Shown one piece after another: positions 1 to 12,559 of a stretch of DNA of 64,000 bases. The stretch's first letter is position 1. Each line of letters opens with the position of its first letter. Both the position numbers and the translations under genes were made by a program. Under the pieces are notes generated by a model. It was given only the letters and a program-made list of their open reading frames with translations, did not search any database and was not told where the DNA came from. This DNA comes from Tiliqua scincoides (lineage: Eukaryota > Chordata > Lepidosauria > Squamata > Scincidae), in contig NC_089829.1 of the NCBI RefSeq assembly GCF_035046505.1, positions 27,977,109 to 28,041,108 on the forward strand, written 5' to 3'.

Positions 1-132
1 TCCTAGTGGAACCATTGGGATCTTGTTTTGTTTGTCCCACAGTGGTCAAGCACCTGGAAGTGAGTCATGAAAGCAGCAGACCAGTCCTTTTGTCATTGCC
101 CCTAATCAGTATTAAATAGCATACTGCCTCTG
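1..132. other. No feature recognised
   Basis: Left edge of the window. Unique-looking sequence with no frame, repeat or signal I can name. Confidence 0.5.
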
Positions 133-545
133 TATGGCTGGATCCCAAAGTATCTCCTCTATGGAGAACTCGTGCAAGGAAAGCGTCCTACAGGTAGACC
201 ACAGCTGCGATACAAGGACATCTGCAAGAGGGATCTGAAGGCCTTAGGAGTGGACCTCAACAGGTGGGAAACCTTGGCCTCTGAGCGGCCTGCTTGGAAG
301 CAGGCTGTGCAACATGGCCTTTCCCAGTTTGAAGAGACACTTGGCCAACAGTCTGAGGCTAAGAGGCAAAGAAGGAAGGCCCACAGCCAGGGAGACAGAC
401 CAGGGACAGACTGCACTTGCTCCCAGTGTGGAAGGGATTGTCACTCCCGAATCGGCCTTTTCAGCCAAACTAGACGCTGTTCCAGAACCACCATTCAGAG
501 CACGATACCATAGTCTTTCGAGACTGAAGGTTGCCAACTAACAGT
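133..545 (+). mobile_element. LINE fragment, 3' end of ORF2
   Basis: Encodes RIPKYLLYGELVQGKRPTGR then PQLRYKDICKRDLKALGVDL and a C-terminal cysteine cluster (CTCSQCGRDCHSRIGLFS). This is the post-reverse-transcriptase tail of a common vertebrate non-LTR retrotransposon. The sequence stops at CGAGACTGAAGGTTGCCAA, the same 3' end as the copies at 16192-16876 and 54809-55264. It is 5' truncated. Clade not assigned. Confidence 0.85.
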
Positions 546-2750
546 GGCCTCTGTATATGGACATTTTATATACCCTTCTTGACTATGAATGGCGCTATCC
601 TTGATCAATGTGCTTAGCCTCCCTTTTTATAAGAACCCCTTATTTAACAGTAGGAAGAACAGTCCTGCCCTGCTTGCACAGTGCAACTGGTGCTTAGAGG
701 TACAGTGTGTCTGAACATGGAAGTTCCATTTAGAGGTCTTGACTCAGACGAATGTAAAAGGATCCAGTGGTGTACCAAGTAATTTGGCACCCCATGTCAA
801 AATTATTTTCAGTAGTAATCATAGTATGAAATGAATAATTATTAGAGGTGTGAGAAAACCTTCTTTGTTTTTGTGAATTTGTGTTTTCCAAAGTTGGAAG
901 TGCAGAAAGTGGTTATGTGTTTGCATTCAAAATTTACATTATAATTATAAATTATAATCATTTTAAAAATGTACTTGGCACGTGATACAGGTGGTATAAT
1001 GTCAGAAGATGCAGCCACAGTATTACCCATTCACCCACCATTAACTAATAAATAAAAAACAAATAAAATGATTTTATTTCTTCTCAGATTTTGGGGTTTT
1101 TAAAACAAAAATGAGAACAGCAGAAAGCAGTTATTTGTTTTTGTTTTATATATATATAGGTGAATCGGGCATGAAGGAGTCCTGATCCTTTAATTACTAA
1201 TTAAAATAATGATTATTAAGAAGGATTACTAATAATCCCAGCCTGGTGCCCTGATCTGCCCCCCCCCTTTGCCATCCACGGGAAGGAACCCTGCTGGATC
1301 ACCTCAAGGCATCCTCCTTCCTACAGTGGCTCAACAAATGTCTCAGGAAAGACTGCGAAAGCAGGGCTCAGTTGTAAGAACCCTGTTGCACTCTTGTTCC
1401 CAGTGTTAGACCTGGAGGGAGGACAGGGGGGGGGAGTAAATGCCTTGAGTGCTGTTCCCACACTGCAATGCAGACCACTTGGAAAACCCTCTGAGTACTT
1501 CCCAGAAGTACTGCTTAAGACAGTGAGGCTCCATTGCTCTGGGTAAGTATGGGGGTGGCAGCATGGTGCGGGGATGGCGGCATTGTGAATCTTTGCCCCA
1601 GGGCATGTCGAGGGGCAGGCGCACTACTGTTTGTTCCCCAGCAACTAGCATTCAGGAGCAGCATAGGATGGTCTTAGGTTTACCTCAAAAGAAGCATCCC
1701 ACCCCACTTGGATTGCTGATCTAACTCCAGGAGTTGTGCACAAAGTACACTCTTCAGTCAGGGTTGATGAGTGCTGGAACAAGGGAATGCATTACGTGCC
1801 CACTGAAGAAGTAAGTATGTGATGACATTTAAACCAAGAAAACACAGAGACTGTGGCAATGGCTGTTAACTGAAGCAAGGGGAATTGACTGAGCCCCATC
1901 AATGGCCTTTACATTTTTCACCTGTGATTCAGGCGAAGTTGTGCTGCGCTTATCATTGCAATATCTTCATACTGTTTCTGGCTGGAGCAGTGGAACACAA
2001 ACAACCACCAGATGTCACCAAAATTTCACTTGCTCCCTTCATGCAGGCTCACCCAGCAGCAGACGGAGCAGACTTTCTGCTCTCACTTCTGAAGACAGAA
2101 CACAAGTCAGAGGGTGCCAAAAATGATTGTGAACTGTCCCAGCCAGCTTCCCTGAACGCCTTTCAGTACCTGGAATTAAAGCATGCATATTCGTAGAATC
2201 AACTGACCAGGGAATGGAACAGAAAGAATAATGATGGCTGCTGTCCATGAAGTCAGTTTATTTGACTCACTAGCAAAGTACTGAATGCACTGACTGTAGC
2301 AGCTCTTTGGGATTTCAGACAAGTGTCTCTCCCAGCCTCACCTGATGAAGACTGGGATTGAACTCAGGTCAATCTGCATTCAGCGCCTGTGCTCTGTCCT
2401 GGAGCTACAGCCACATAGTGAGGGAGAAGCACCACCACTTTCAACCTTTTGCCCTGCATGTTGCTTCTTTTAAATGCTTGAAGCCTCTTTTCTGCTCAGA
2501 AGTCTCTGATGAGTCTTTAAAAGATGAAAACAGAGAAAGTGACATTAAAACCAGTCGCAGCAGGAAAAGCTCCACCACAAGGACATTGTGACCACACATA
2601 GACCTGTTGTCATGTGCTCATATAACCGCATCTCCACTGTTGCTTCCAGATTCTTACCAGACCCACCTCATAGAGCTGGTGGTTACCTGTAAATCTGCAT
2701 ACAGTGTGGGACCACTCTTGAGTGGATCACTCTTGAGTTTGTTTATTAAG
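546..2750. other. No gene; AT-rich, mostly unassigned
   Basis: Contains a short (TA)n run near 1147, homopolymer C and G runs near 1259 and 1425, and no supported exon or recognisable element. Confidence 0.4.
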
Positions 2751-3292
2751 AGTGCAATCCCAAGCGCTCTCTCAGCCAGTGCAAATCCGGTGCGCTGGCT
2801 GAGGAGTGTAACATGCCGTAAGGCACATCTGTGATGACTCAGGAGTTGGGGAGACCAGTGCAAGAATGCACGCCAGCCTCCCCACACTGCTTCTCAGATG
2901 TCTGGTGGTAAGTTGCGCTGGCTGAGGGTGGTAGGCGCAGGGGGGGGTGTGTGGAGAGGGTGGGGGAGGGCAGAACGGGGGCATTTTGGGGTGGGAAAGG
3001 GCAGGTGGTGGGTGGGTTGGTGGGCAGACCAGCCTGCACAAGCGGGTGGGACCGGCCTTTGGCATTTCAGCCAGAACCAAAACCCATCCCTGGTCAGGTT
3101 GGCCTTACGTGGGGCTCTCAGACTTGCATTGGCTATTTCGCTGGCGCAGATCCAAGTAGCCCCATTGAGTTGGCTGCTGCATGAATTCATTCCCTGTACT
3201 CCAAGTTGCACAGCAGCCAGCCCCAACTCCGCACTGGATACAGGGCAGACCAGGTGGCCTGCCTGTTCCAGCGTGGTTTGGGATCGGGCTGT
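2751..3292. repeat. GC-rich interspersed repeat, unclassified
   Basis: Begins near GAGTGCAATCCCAAGCGCTC and contains a G-rich block around 2938-3030. Shares short words (ACATGCCGTAAGGCA-like) with 26580-26760, suggesting a low-copy non-autonomous family. Open frames here on both strands look like products of base composition. Confidence 0.4.
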
Positions 3293-3835
3293 TAATTAAA
3301 TAATTTATACCCCACCTTTCTCCTCTACTCCAGGGTACTCAAGGCAGCTTACAAGCTAAACACCAACAAAGATGATAAATTTAAAACAATACTGAATTGA
3401 TAAAACATAAAAAAACAATTAAAAAGAACAGATCCCAATGGATCACATTATTAAAATTGCATTCTGTTAAAAAAACAAACAAAAAACCAGCCCATCATGT
3501 CAGCAGTCAAACACATTTCTAAATAGAAGGGTCTTGAAACCCTGCTGAAAGGTTTCTAAAAAGGGAGCCATTCTGAGCTCCAGGGGGAGGGATTCCGCAA
3601 TCTAGGCACCACCATTGAGAAGGACCTATTTCTCACCACCATCTTCCTCACTTCTTTCAATGGCAGCACAGTTAGAAGGGCCCCCTCTGAAGGGCCCCCA
3701 TGAGAGGATGGATGGGATTATATGGCAGGAGGCAGTCCCTCAAATACCCTGGTGCCCAGCCACAAAAGGCTTTAAAAGTCAAAACTAGCACTTTAAATTG
3801 TGCCCAGAAAATGAACCAGCAGCAAGTGTTATGCT
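3293..3835. repeat. Old interspersed repeat, family not assigned
   Basis: Starts with TTTATACCCCACCTTTCTCC and ends with a block around 3765-3830 (AAAGGCTTTAAAAGTC, then TTGTGCCCAGAAAATG). Both are words I recognise as frequent in squamate and other sauropsid genomes. No frame is preserved. Confidence 0.5.
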
Positions 3836-4154
3836 GGTAGGTATTTTTCTGACTGAATGGGTCCTGGCAGGCTTACGTACTAGCAGTAGGTGGTTGGAGC
3901 AGCACTCATTCTTCAGTGCCAGTTGGCTAGTGGCCACCATTGTAATTTCTCACAATGCTCTAGAGCAACACTTTGTCAGGGACATTGTGGGAAACTATAA
4001 AGATGTCTGCCAGTCAGCTGGCACTGAGGAGAGAATCAGGAAGAATGTGAAGGGGGGGGGCTAGGATAAGTGTTAGCAGTGAGCTGCCTGAGGGTACCAT
4101 GTGGCAACACCAGGCCTGTCACAGCTTTGAAGTATTAGCCTTATATGCACAGAG

Positions 4155-4640
4155 GAACATAAGAAGTGCCCTGCTGGATCAGGCCACAGGCCCATCTAAT
4201 CCAGCTTCCTGTACTCCACAGTGGCCCACCAGATGCCTCTGAGAGCACACAAGACAACAAGATACAGTACCTGAATCCTGTTGCCACTCCCTTGCACCTG
4301 GCATTCAGATGTAGCCTACTTCCAGAATCAGAAGGTTGCATGTACCCATGTCTTGTAACCTGTGATGGACTTTTCCTCCTGAAATCTGCCCAATTCCCTT
4401 TTAAAAACCTCTAGGCCAGATTTCATTACCACATCTTGTGGCAAGGAGTTCCACAGACAAATTACATACTGGATAAATAAATATGTTCTTTTGTCTGTTC
4501 TAACTCTCCTGACACTTAATTTTAGTGGATGTCCCCTGGTTCTGGTGTTGGGTGAGAGGGAAAAGAACATCATCCTTCTACCCACTATATCTATCCCCTG
4601 CACAATTTTGTACATCTCAGTCGTGTACCCCCTCAGGCAC
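4155..4640 (-). mobile_element. L2/CR1-type LINE 3' end
   Basis: The minus-strand frame keeps NTRTRGHPLKLSVRRVRTDK and then LFIQYVICLWNSLPQDVV, the C-terminal signature of L2/CR1-like ORF2, followed by the 3' UTR that ends at AAGAACATAAGAA-type sequence near 4150. 5' truncated. Confidence 0.85.
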
Positions 4641-5693
4641 CTTTTCAGCCTCCCCTGAACTCTCTTTGTTTGAGGGATGGGGAGGGTCTTGGCGGCACGG
4701 GCGTATGCCAGATCCTAACCCCATTTCCTGTCCCCTTCTTTGTTGCTTGCTCTCTTTGGACTTGTACCAGCAGTTCCAAGGGGCAGTAGAGGTTTACCCT
4801 GGGATAGGGGAACAAAAGTTCCCTTCAAGGAGGCCTCTGGACTGTCCCCCATGCAGGATACAGCATGCATTCCAATAGGCACAACTGAATCGACCAGTGG
4901 GGGGGGGGGGGATTAGTTAAGACCTGGGATGTTAGATACCCAAGAGCAATGACCTTCAGATATCACCAGCTCATCTTTACCTATTAAAACTACATTCCTT
5001 TAAAAAGCCAGTATAGCAGCTTTCTTGCACAACAAACAGCAAAACCTGTGTGTTTGCATTTCTTATTGGGAGGGGGGTCACACACACACAAACCCCCCCC
5101 CCCCAAAAGGACATTTTACAGTACAATCTGTTTCTTCTGCAATGGCTTTTGCAAAACACAGTAACTGAACTGTTTACATTCCATTACCTGAGGAGAATAT
5201 GGAGCATGGGAATTAAGTCAACCATAACTCAAGTGAGAACAAAAATCAAATAGAATGTGACAGCCAAGGCTCACACACACCCAGGACTTATCTGAAGCTG
5301 TTGTGGTGAGCAATGCGTACAAATCTTTAAAGAGGCCTAACAAGGAACAACAAAGAGAGAGCGAGAGAGCAGGATGGAATCAAATGTAGACCTACAGCAG
5401 ATGCAAAGTGATGTAGAAAAAGTGGACAAGACCCTGCTGGATCAGACAGGAGGTCTATCCGACCAGCTGTGGGTGTGGGGATGGCCTTGGAAGGTGTGCC
5501 CCAGAATGGCACATCTTCCAGTTACAATGCTGGATGCAATGACGTGGTAACAGGATGCAGGTATCTTGTAAAATATATGATATGGCCCTTGCACTGAAAA
5601 GTTTGGAGACCCTTGGACTAAGTGATCAGAAAACCAATAGAATTTAAGCAAATGTGAAAGCTAGAATACAGGCTTCAGTACCTCTCTCTAATG

Positions 5694-5930
5694 CAGCCAT
5701 TTCCAACCACTGAGCTGTGGCACACTGGTGTGCCACGAATGGTCTGCAGGTGTGCCATGCAGGGTTATTTATTTGGGGAAGGGTTATTTATTAGTTGGGT
5801 CAGTGGGGGATGTGAGCCCCCTGCTGGCAGTACAGTGTGCCTTGGCAATTGTCAAAAGTCTGATGGTGTTCCTTGACAATTTTAGTACTTTGTCAGTGTG
5901 CTGCGAGATAAAAAAGGTTGAAAATCACTG
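5694..5930 (+). mobile_element. Non-autonomous hAT element (family A)
   Basis: Ends are CAGCCATTTCCAACC and GGTTGAAAATCACTG (imperfect inverted repeats). Flanked by ctctaatg (5686-5693) and ctttaatg (5931-5938), a 7/8 target duplication. Same family as 53928-54151 and 54673-55641. Confidence 0.85.
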
Positions 5931-5939
5931 CTTTAATGA

Positions 5940-6150
5940 GTATGGACATTTCTGTCTCACCCTTCATCCAAGGAGCACAGGATGGCATACAAGACTCCTC
6001 AACTCCCCTTTTTTCCTCACAACCACCCTGTCACGTAGGTTAGGCTGAGAGATGGAAACTGGCCAAGTTCACCCAGAGGGCTTCACTGGTCTTTGAATGT
6101 GTGTGTCCCTGTTCATATACCAGCACTCCAATTGCTACACAACACCAGGT
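5940..6150 (-). mobile_element. tRNA-derived SINE, old copy
   Basis: The reverse strand carries a degenerate B-box region and the segment AGCCTAACCTACGTGACAGG, matching the SINE copies at 28930-29135, 43250-43450 and 52395-52570. Probably truncated at both ends. Confidence 0.55.
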
Positions 6151-6391
6151 CTTGCTACACTAATGGCACTTTTAGTTATGGATGCCTCTAAAGAAAGGGA
6201 AACAGCCATAAGTTAACCAGACACCATTTATTGGAGTGTAAAATAACCATGGCAATTGTCATAATGCTTATTACATGATTTGCTGGCCCTCATCAACGCA
6301 CATATTTTGCTTGTACAAAACTAGCTATTTCTTTATCATTCATGTGTAAAAAAATATCCCCCATTTTGAAAGCTGCTTTGCTTTTCGAACA

Positions 6392-6483
6392 GTGCAATTC
6401 TATGCATGTCTACTCAGAAGCCAGTCCCACTGTGTTCAGTGGGGCCTAATCACATGGGAAGGTGTGATTAAGATTTTGGCCTA
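6392..6483 (+). repeat. Short 85-bp interspersed repeat
   Basis: Core GCATGTCTACTCAGAAG followed by TCAGTGGGGC, with near-palindromic ends (CAATTCTATG and a diverged right end). Member of the most frequent short repeat in the window. Confidence 0.6.
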
Positions 6484-8252
6484 AGAGGCCCTGTGCCATG
6501 TGACTGAACACAACACAGTAAGGAAAGAGGCAATCTGGGTTTACTCACTGTGCCCATTAGGAGGAAATGTAACATAACCAGGAAATCACAACAAGGTTAT
6601 GATAATAAGGAAACCATACATCACTCGTGTACACAATGATCCTATAAATCTGAAGAGAGAAAAGATCAGAGTGATGACATTTCACAAACAGAAGAGGAGT
6701 CTCATCCGTAGCAACATTTTCTGCAATTGTATCCCCAACTGCAAGTCAAGTTTGAAACAAACAGTAAGATGTTTTGACAGCAGGAGCTCTCTTTCCCCCC
6801 TCCCCTCTTCTCTTACTTGAATCAAAGCCTTTCATATTGGAGGCTTCTTTTTACAGCAAAAAAGCCCGAAGTGTGGGTGCTGATGGCAGGGAAGCCATCC
6901 AAGATATTAAGAAGGGGCCCCAGTGAGCATGCATCCTTTTAATTGAGGAAAGAAAATGTGCACAAGGAAAGAAAACATTTTAATTAGAACATTTCTTTCC
7001 TCTAATTGAGGAAAGTAAATGTTTTCTACATCTGAAGAAACTGAGTGAAAAATGGGTAAAGAGATTGCTCTTATTAGTAAAAAAATAGGTAAGTTTTAAA
7101 GCGAGAAGCTGTAAGAAAAGGGGAAGGCAATGCCTCAGTATGATGTTTCAAAAGGTGGATTCAGATGATACGCTCAGTGCCCAACCAGCGACAGGGGGGT
7201 ATCATCATGGACATTCAATGAAGAACATATCCAATAAATGATGTCCATGACACACACATGTGCCAACCCTTCCCTTTGGGGCATTTTCTTTAATCACATG
7301 GGGGGGGGGAGAGACAATTAATCTGCACTTCCCCTCTATACTTGCTGAAACTAGGAGAAAAGTAGGTTTCTCAGCATGTGAAGAGGGATGATTCACTTGA
7401 ACTGCCCCCCCCCATGGGATTATGGAAAGCATATATTTTTCACTGCTCCGATCGCAAAGTGAGGATTTACTAGTGGTAGCAAATTAGCAGTCTTCTGGGC
7501 AACTAGATTAAGACATTTTTATTTACCTAATGTCCACTTGGAAGGATGCTATATGGTGATATAGTGACAGACCAGGGGGCTTCTGGGAAATAGACAAGGC
7601 AGCCGCCAATTTTTCAGAGGACTTCCACCTCAGTGGAACCAGGAGCAGAAGTGAATGAATGAATGAATGAATGAATGAATGGTGATCTGGGCAGGATAGT
7701 TCAGGGGCAACCCCACACCTAGAAGAGAAGTTTTGATTCAGCTCTATCCCCTCCACCACACTCACTCACTCACTCACACACACACACACACACAATCTTA
7801 AATGTTTACTGTTATTTGTTTTTGCCATAAGAACCTGCAGTCCTTTCTGAAATGATGACAACAAGTATCCCTTTCCGTGCCAGTTTGATGGATATGAGTG
7901 TCTAGCAATCTTTTTCCTTTTCTTTTTGTAAGAGCTGCCAAATGGATTTTTAAAAAAATAAAATGTTTGTTTACTCCCAATATCACAGTAACCAAGAATG
8001 GATTCTTTGCTTAGCTTAGGATGGTTGCCAGTTCATAGAGAGGATGCCAAGGGAGTTTTTAGAAAGACACAGGGAAGTCTGCCAATCATTCCTGAAGATA
8101 TCGAGGGACAAGCTCGATGTGGTGCTAATCACAGCTGTGTGTTTGTTTAAATGGGGGGGGGGGGGAGAGGCCAGATTGAATCTGTGGCTTTATCCTTTTT
8201 GCCCCCACCATGGCCCTAATTCAGATTGGGGAGGACTGCAGCTGCTTTTTAC

Positions 8253-8256
<4 letters not shown>
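6484..8256. other. No gene; unique sequence with simple repeats
   Basis: Holds (GAAT)n at 7652-7681, (ACTC)n/(CA)n at 7758-7794, and G runs at 7300 and 8153-8165. I see no exon, SINE or LINE. Confidence 0.4.
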
Positions 8257-8307
<51 letters not shown>

Positions 8308-8310
8308 ACA
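8257..8310. repeat. (CT)n-(CA)n microsatellite
   Basis: Pure CT run followed directly by a CA run; compound dinucleotide repeat. Confidence 0.95.
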
Positions 8311-8694
8311 GGATTAATGTCATCTCTAGCCGTTTGTCTTGGCTTCTGAAGATTAAAGAGACTGTTTGGAGCAGAAACAAATGCAGGTCTAAAATGTCCC
8401 ATGCAAATTTGTCATGTCTGAAGGAAGTAGCTTACAAATATTAAGATTTATTTATAAGTTTTGAGGGTCGGGGAAAAGCAGTCAAAATATTGCTTTGGAG
8501 AGTTGGATCATAACACTATGTAACTCAAAAACTGTTTATGTTGAAATTTTAATGTTTCTTATGCAATTCAGAGGCACTGACTCCAACAGTAATCTTAAGT
8601 TTTTATGTGTGTCAACAAAACCTTTTTAGTTATCTTAAATTTTGTGTTGTTATCTATCCTATTGCCTAACACGCATTGTAATACACAATATCTA

Positions 8695-9945
8695 CTACGG
8701 CTATATAGATAGATATTTATTGTTACAGTCAAAGACCAGCAAAAACCAACACACAATACTGCCCTACAACAGGTGGAATTTAAAATTTCAACATTAAGAC
8801 ATTAAAATACATTAACATTTAAAAACATTAAAATTTCAACATTAAAATACAAAATTAAAATACAATAAAATAGCCATCATGGTATTGCAAACAAATAAGG
8901 AGTAGCAATTAAAATTTCCTCTCATTATTAATAATGCCCATCTGGGTTTTGTAACTAGCAGCCAAAAAACTTGCAGTTGGTCTTAAAATCTGAGAATTAG
9001 CAAGCAAAAAAAGTTTCTTGGCCATTTCTGTTTGTGACACGCCCAAAAATTTTCTGCTCAGGGGAATAATGAACTTGTCTCGGATCCCCTGATAAAATGG
9101 GCAACAGAACATGACATGTTCAAGTGTCTCAACCTCCCCTGAACCACATGGACACAGTCTTTCGGAGATGGGGATCTTTCTGAAACAGCCCTTGACAAAT
9201 GCTGAAGGAAGAGCTCTCCACCTAGCTAGGAAGAAAGCTCTCCTCTGCCCAAGGAGCTCTAATAATGAAAGATAAGTTGTTGGGGCAGCTATATACCTTG
9301 TGTCATCAGAGGCAAGAAAATCTGGAGATCTGTTGACATCTTCTTGTAGTTCGATGTCCCTCAGTCTCTGTTTTATAAACACTCTTGCCTGAATCAAATC
9401 CATTACCAGAACAATCTCTGGTGAAAACCCCAAGTGTCTCAGCTTCGTGTGTACCACTTTGAGCCAGGTAGTCTGAAAATTATCAATTAAAACCAAAGTT
9501 GTTAGGCCTTGGGTGTTAAAATTTAGATTGAGCCACAAATAAATGGATACTAAGGCAATCCTGGCCTCAACTTTTAACAGGCCAGAATCAAGACGTAAGT
9601 TTGCATTAGACACATAGCTGGACACTTGAAATATAGATCTTAAAAATTTGGATTGAACACGTTCAAGTGAGACGAAGGAAGGAGGGACCAAGAATTGTTC
9701 CATACAAAAGTTGGGGCAAGACTTTTGCGAGATATAATCTAATTGCTGCTGGAATATATTGGCCACCTTTAACTCAAAAGAACTTGGTTATTGCACCTGC
9801 AGACTTCTGGCCAGACACAGCCACAGTTTCGTGATGAGAAGTTCTAGTTCCAGTGGAGTGCAGCATTACACCTAGGTATTTATAGGAACTCACCTGCTCT
9901 ATCCTATGAATTATAGCTAAACTATTGAAGCTATGTAAAAAAAAA
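8695..9945 (-). mobile_element. LINE fragment, ORF2 C-terminal part and 3' UTR
   Basis: The minus frame 9766-8909 gives 285 aa: SLERVQSKFLRSIFQ, RLDSGLLKVEARIALVS, IKQRLRDIE, LLGQRRAFFLARWRALPSAF and a CPCGSGEVETLEHVMFCC cysteine/histidine knot. This is the region after the reverse transcriptase domain of a non-LTR element, Rex1/R4-like by feel. Upstream (to about 9945) a broken frame still shows SYKYLGVMLH, the end of the RT thumb. The 3' UTR ends near 8700 with TGTAACAATAAATAT. 5' truncated; the surviving frame is long and open, so fairly young. Confidence 0.8.
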
Positions 9946-10039
9946 AAAATGGTGGCATTTTTGAAATCCTTGCACCAAAATTAATAAAGAAACATTGAAA
10001 TATTCAGATAAACACAAAATTGTTCAAAATTTGTTACAC

Positions 10040-10312
10040 AGGGTAATACACAGCCCCAGCTAACTGGGTAAGAGGCACTTTTTTCAAGTGGGTGCTCCTC
10101 TTTTATTTAGCAGGGGGAGAGTAACCTGCCCTCCTCACACCAGCAGTGTCTTTTCTAGTGGCTGTCTGCTGGCGTTCTTGTGTGTCTTTTTAGATTGTGA
10201 ACCCTTTTGGGAAAGAGAGCCATTAGTTGTTTGATTTTTTATGTAAACCGCTTTGTGAACTTTTTGTTGAAAAGCGGTATATAAATACTGTTAATAATAA
10301 TAATACTAGCGC
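10040..10312 (+). mobile_element. SINE/L2-like 3' fragment with (AAT)n tail
   Basis: Contains TTAGATTGTGAACCC, then AACCGCTTTGTGAAC and GCGGTATATAAATACTGTTAATAATAATAAT-like tail. The same element, inverted and interrupted, occurs within 54741-55505. Confidence 0.75.
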
Positions 10313-11590
10313 CTAAACATTCATCAAGACAGATTAAGAATTGAGTGTGTGTGTGTATGTGTTCTCTCTCAAAACAGAAAGCTTCAAAGTTTTGTTTCCA
10401 AAGCAACAACTGAAAGTGCTTCAAATGTGAAAAAAGGCTGACTATTAAGGTGGTTGTAAGGACACAAGCACCATGCAAATGCTAAATATTGCAGCAAAAC
10501 ACTGCCACGTCTTTCATTCTTACTCTCACCTCTTGCAATTCTATTGCAGCTGCTTTTGAGAACATAACTCATTGCATGTTGGGTAATTCTGCTATTCTCC
10601 CCAGTGGCCTCCTTGTGCAAGGGAGACGAGTATGCTGGCCCATACATGAGGCTACTGGGTCTTTGCATGTGAGTTCACTGGCTTCCTGAGTTATGGACAT
10701 CTGAATTACAGATGTCAGAGTTACAGACAGCTGTGTCTGATCCAACCACTCCTCCCCATCACTACCTTGTTCCACCCCCTTCCCATCTTCCCTGACCACA
10801 CCCTGCCCTGCGCTGCCCAGCAAAAACTTACTGCGTCCAGCACACATTACTCTTTCTGCCAGCACACGTGGGCCATCATTGGCCTTCTCACCAGTGTGCC
10901 AAACTGTGATGCAATTGCAAAGTGCTTCATGGCATTTAATGATTGCTAGAAGTGGCACAGTGCTAGTGTGTTCTGCTGTGCAGAGGCTGGCTAGGACTGT
11001 GTCTTGGAACAGTGATTCAGGATTTCTCCAGTTTGAATTTGACTTCTGCCATGAACCCACTAGGTGGCCTTGAGCAAGCCGTTCCCTCTCAGACTCAGGC
11101 TGCAATTTTAGAAAAATAATTATTTGTATGCTTGCCAATTTATACAAAACATCAACTTGGCTTTAGTTCATTCACACTTGTTGTCTGCCCTTAAAAATAT
11201 GGAGGCGAGCTGGTGCACTCCAGACAGAGATGATACTCAAGTTAGGGAAGTCCTGATTCACAGGTCAGGCTCTTAGCATCTTCACTGTACCACTCATCAT
11301 GAGAGGCCCTGATACATTTTTTCTGGTGAGATGAAATGTAAGAAGTTATTTCCTGATCTTCCAGTGTTTGCTGCTGCAAGCACAGCTTGTCAAATTAATG
11401 TAACAGCATTCTAAAACCTCAAGTGCACATCTGTGCATGATACCAGACATGCACGACTGCCTCCCCACTTGGCAACTGATAGCCAACAAATGCAGCTGCT
11501 GGCACACTAGGGGTAACTGGGACCCCCCCCTCCCCACACACACACAGCCTGGTGCAGCTTTAATTAATTGCATCTGCTTGAACTTTAGCT
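10313..11590. other. No gene recognised
   Basis: A 192-codon open frame on the minus strand (11147-10569) has no recognisable domain and composition like its surroundings. Around 10985-11100 a weak SINE-like stretch (CTAGGTGGCCTTGAGCAAG) occurs. Otherwise unassigned. Confidence 0.4.
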
Positions 11591-11735
11591 CAATTCACAC
11601 TTCGAGTTAAAGTTTAATCGCTCGCAGTTTATCAAGGGTGGCTATTAATGCTGCATTCTATTGACATCTTGGCTCCGCCAGCACAGATTTTCAGAACATG
11701 GAGCCAATTAGCAGGGAGTGTTCCACAGTTCAGAT
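11590..11735. promoter_or_regulatory. Candidate conserved non-coding element
   Basis: Unique, non-repetitive, moderately AT-rich sequence with intact CpGs (ATCGCTCGCAG) and TAATTAG-like words, no frame and no TE signature. Conservation cannot be tested here; this is inference from texture. Confidence 0.25.
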
Positions 11736-11936
11736 ATTTCATGGTACACCACCATCTTTCATTAGTGACTCTCAGATTGCTTGCAACTCAACACTGAATC
11801 AAAGCAATGAGAAGGGATTGGTGCACTAGGCATAGCAGCACTGTAGATATGACAAAGAGAGGTCTAGGTAGCCCTGTTGAAACTGCACCCATTAGAGGAC
11901 CTGCCAGGTCAGCCCCTGGATCCTCACATCCTAAAG

Positions 11937-12287
11937 CAATGTTTCTCAAACTGAGTTGGGACTCACTAGGTGGGTCACAAGCCAATGTAAGGTGGGTCAA
12001 TATTCATTTCAATATTCTATTTTTAGTATATTAGACTTGATGCTCCCATGGTATGTGACTGCATTTGGGGACATGTTATAGAGCCGTACTTTTAACAGGC
12101 TACTATGTATATGCTTTTAACAATGATAGTCAATGGAACCTACTCCTGGGTAGGTTTGAAGCCTAGGATTGTTAAAAATTTTCCTGCTTGATGATGTCAC
12201 TTCTGGTCATGACATCAATTCCGATGGGTCCTGACAGATTCTCATTCTAAAAAGTGGGTCCCGGTGCTAAACGTTTGAGAACCAGCG
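11937..12287 (+). mobile_element. Non-autonomous hAT element (family B)
   Basis: Ends CAATGTTTCTCAAACTG and GTTTGAGAACCAGCG. Target duplication tcctaaag (11929-11936) and ccctaaag (12288-12295), 7/8. Same family as 52021-52383, 62938-63284 (inverted) and 43673-44787 (inverted). Contains half of the short interspersed repeat near 12132-12172. Confidence 0.9.
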
Positions 12288-12559
12288 CCCTAAAGGGTTT
12301 GGCTTGTCAGCTCTCCAGGTCTTGCTGCTCAAGGAAGTTTCCAGTGGTCTTGAACAGGCAACCTTCAGATGTTAAATCTTTGAGCTTAATAGCAGCTCTA
12401 CCCTGTAGACCAGACCTCCTGTCCCAGACCAGACCTCCTGCCCCTGTATTTAAAAAATAAATTTTTTAAAATGTATTTAAAAAAATAAAGGACATGTATT
12501 GAATGTCTTTTAAAATAGCTCTATGGAGTCAGAAAGGCAGGATATAACACCTAGGGAAA

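Noticed and set aside
10569-11147. 192-codon open frame on the minus strand
   Set aside because: No domain, no codon signature, no splice support; it lies in ordinary unassigned intergenic DNA.
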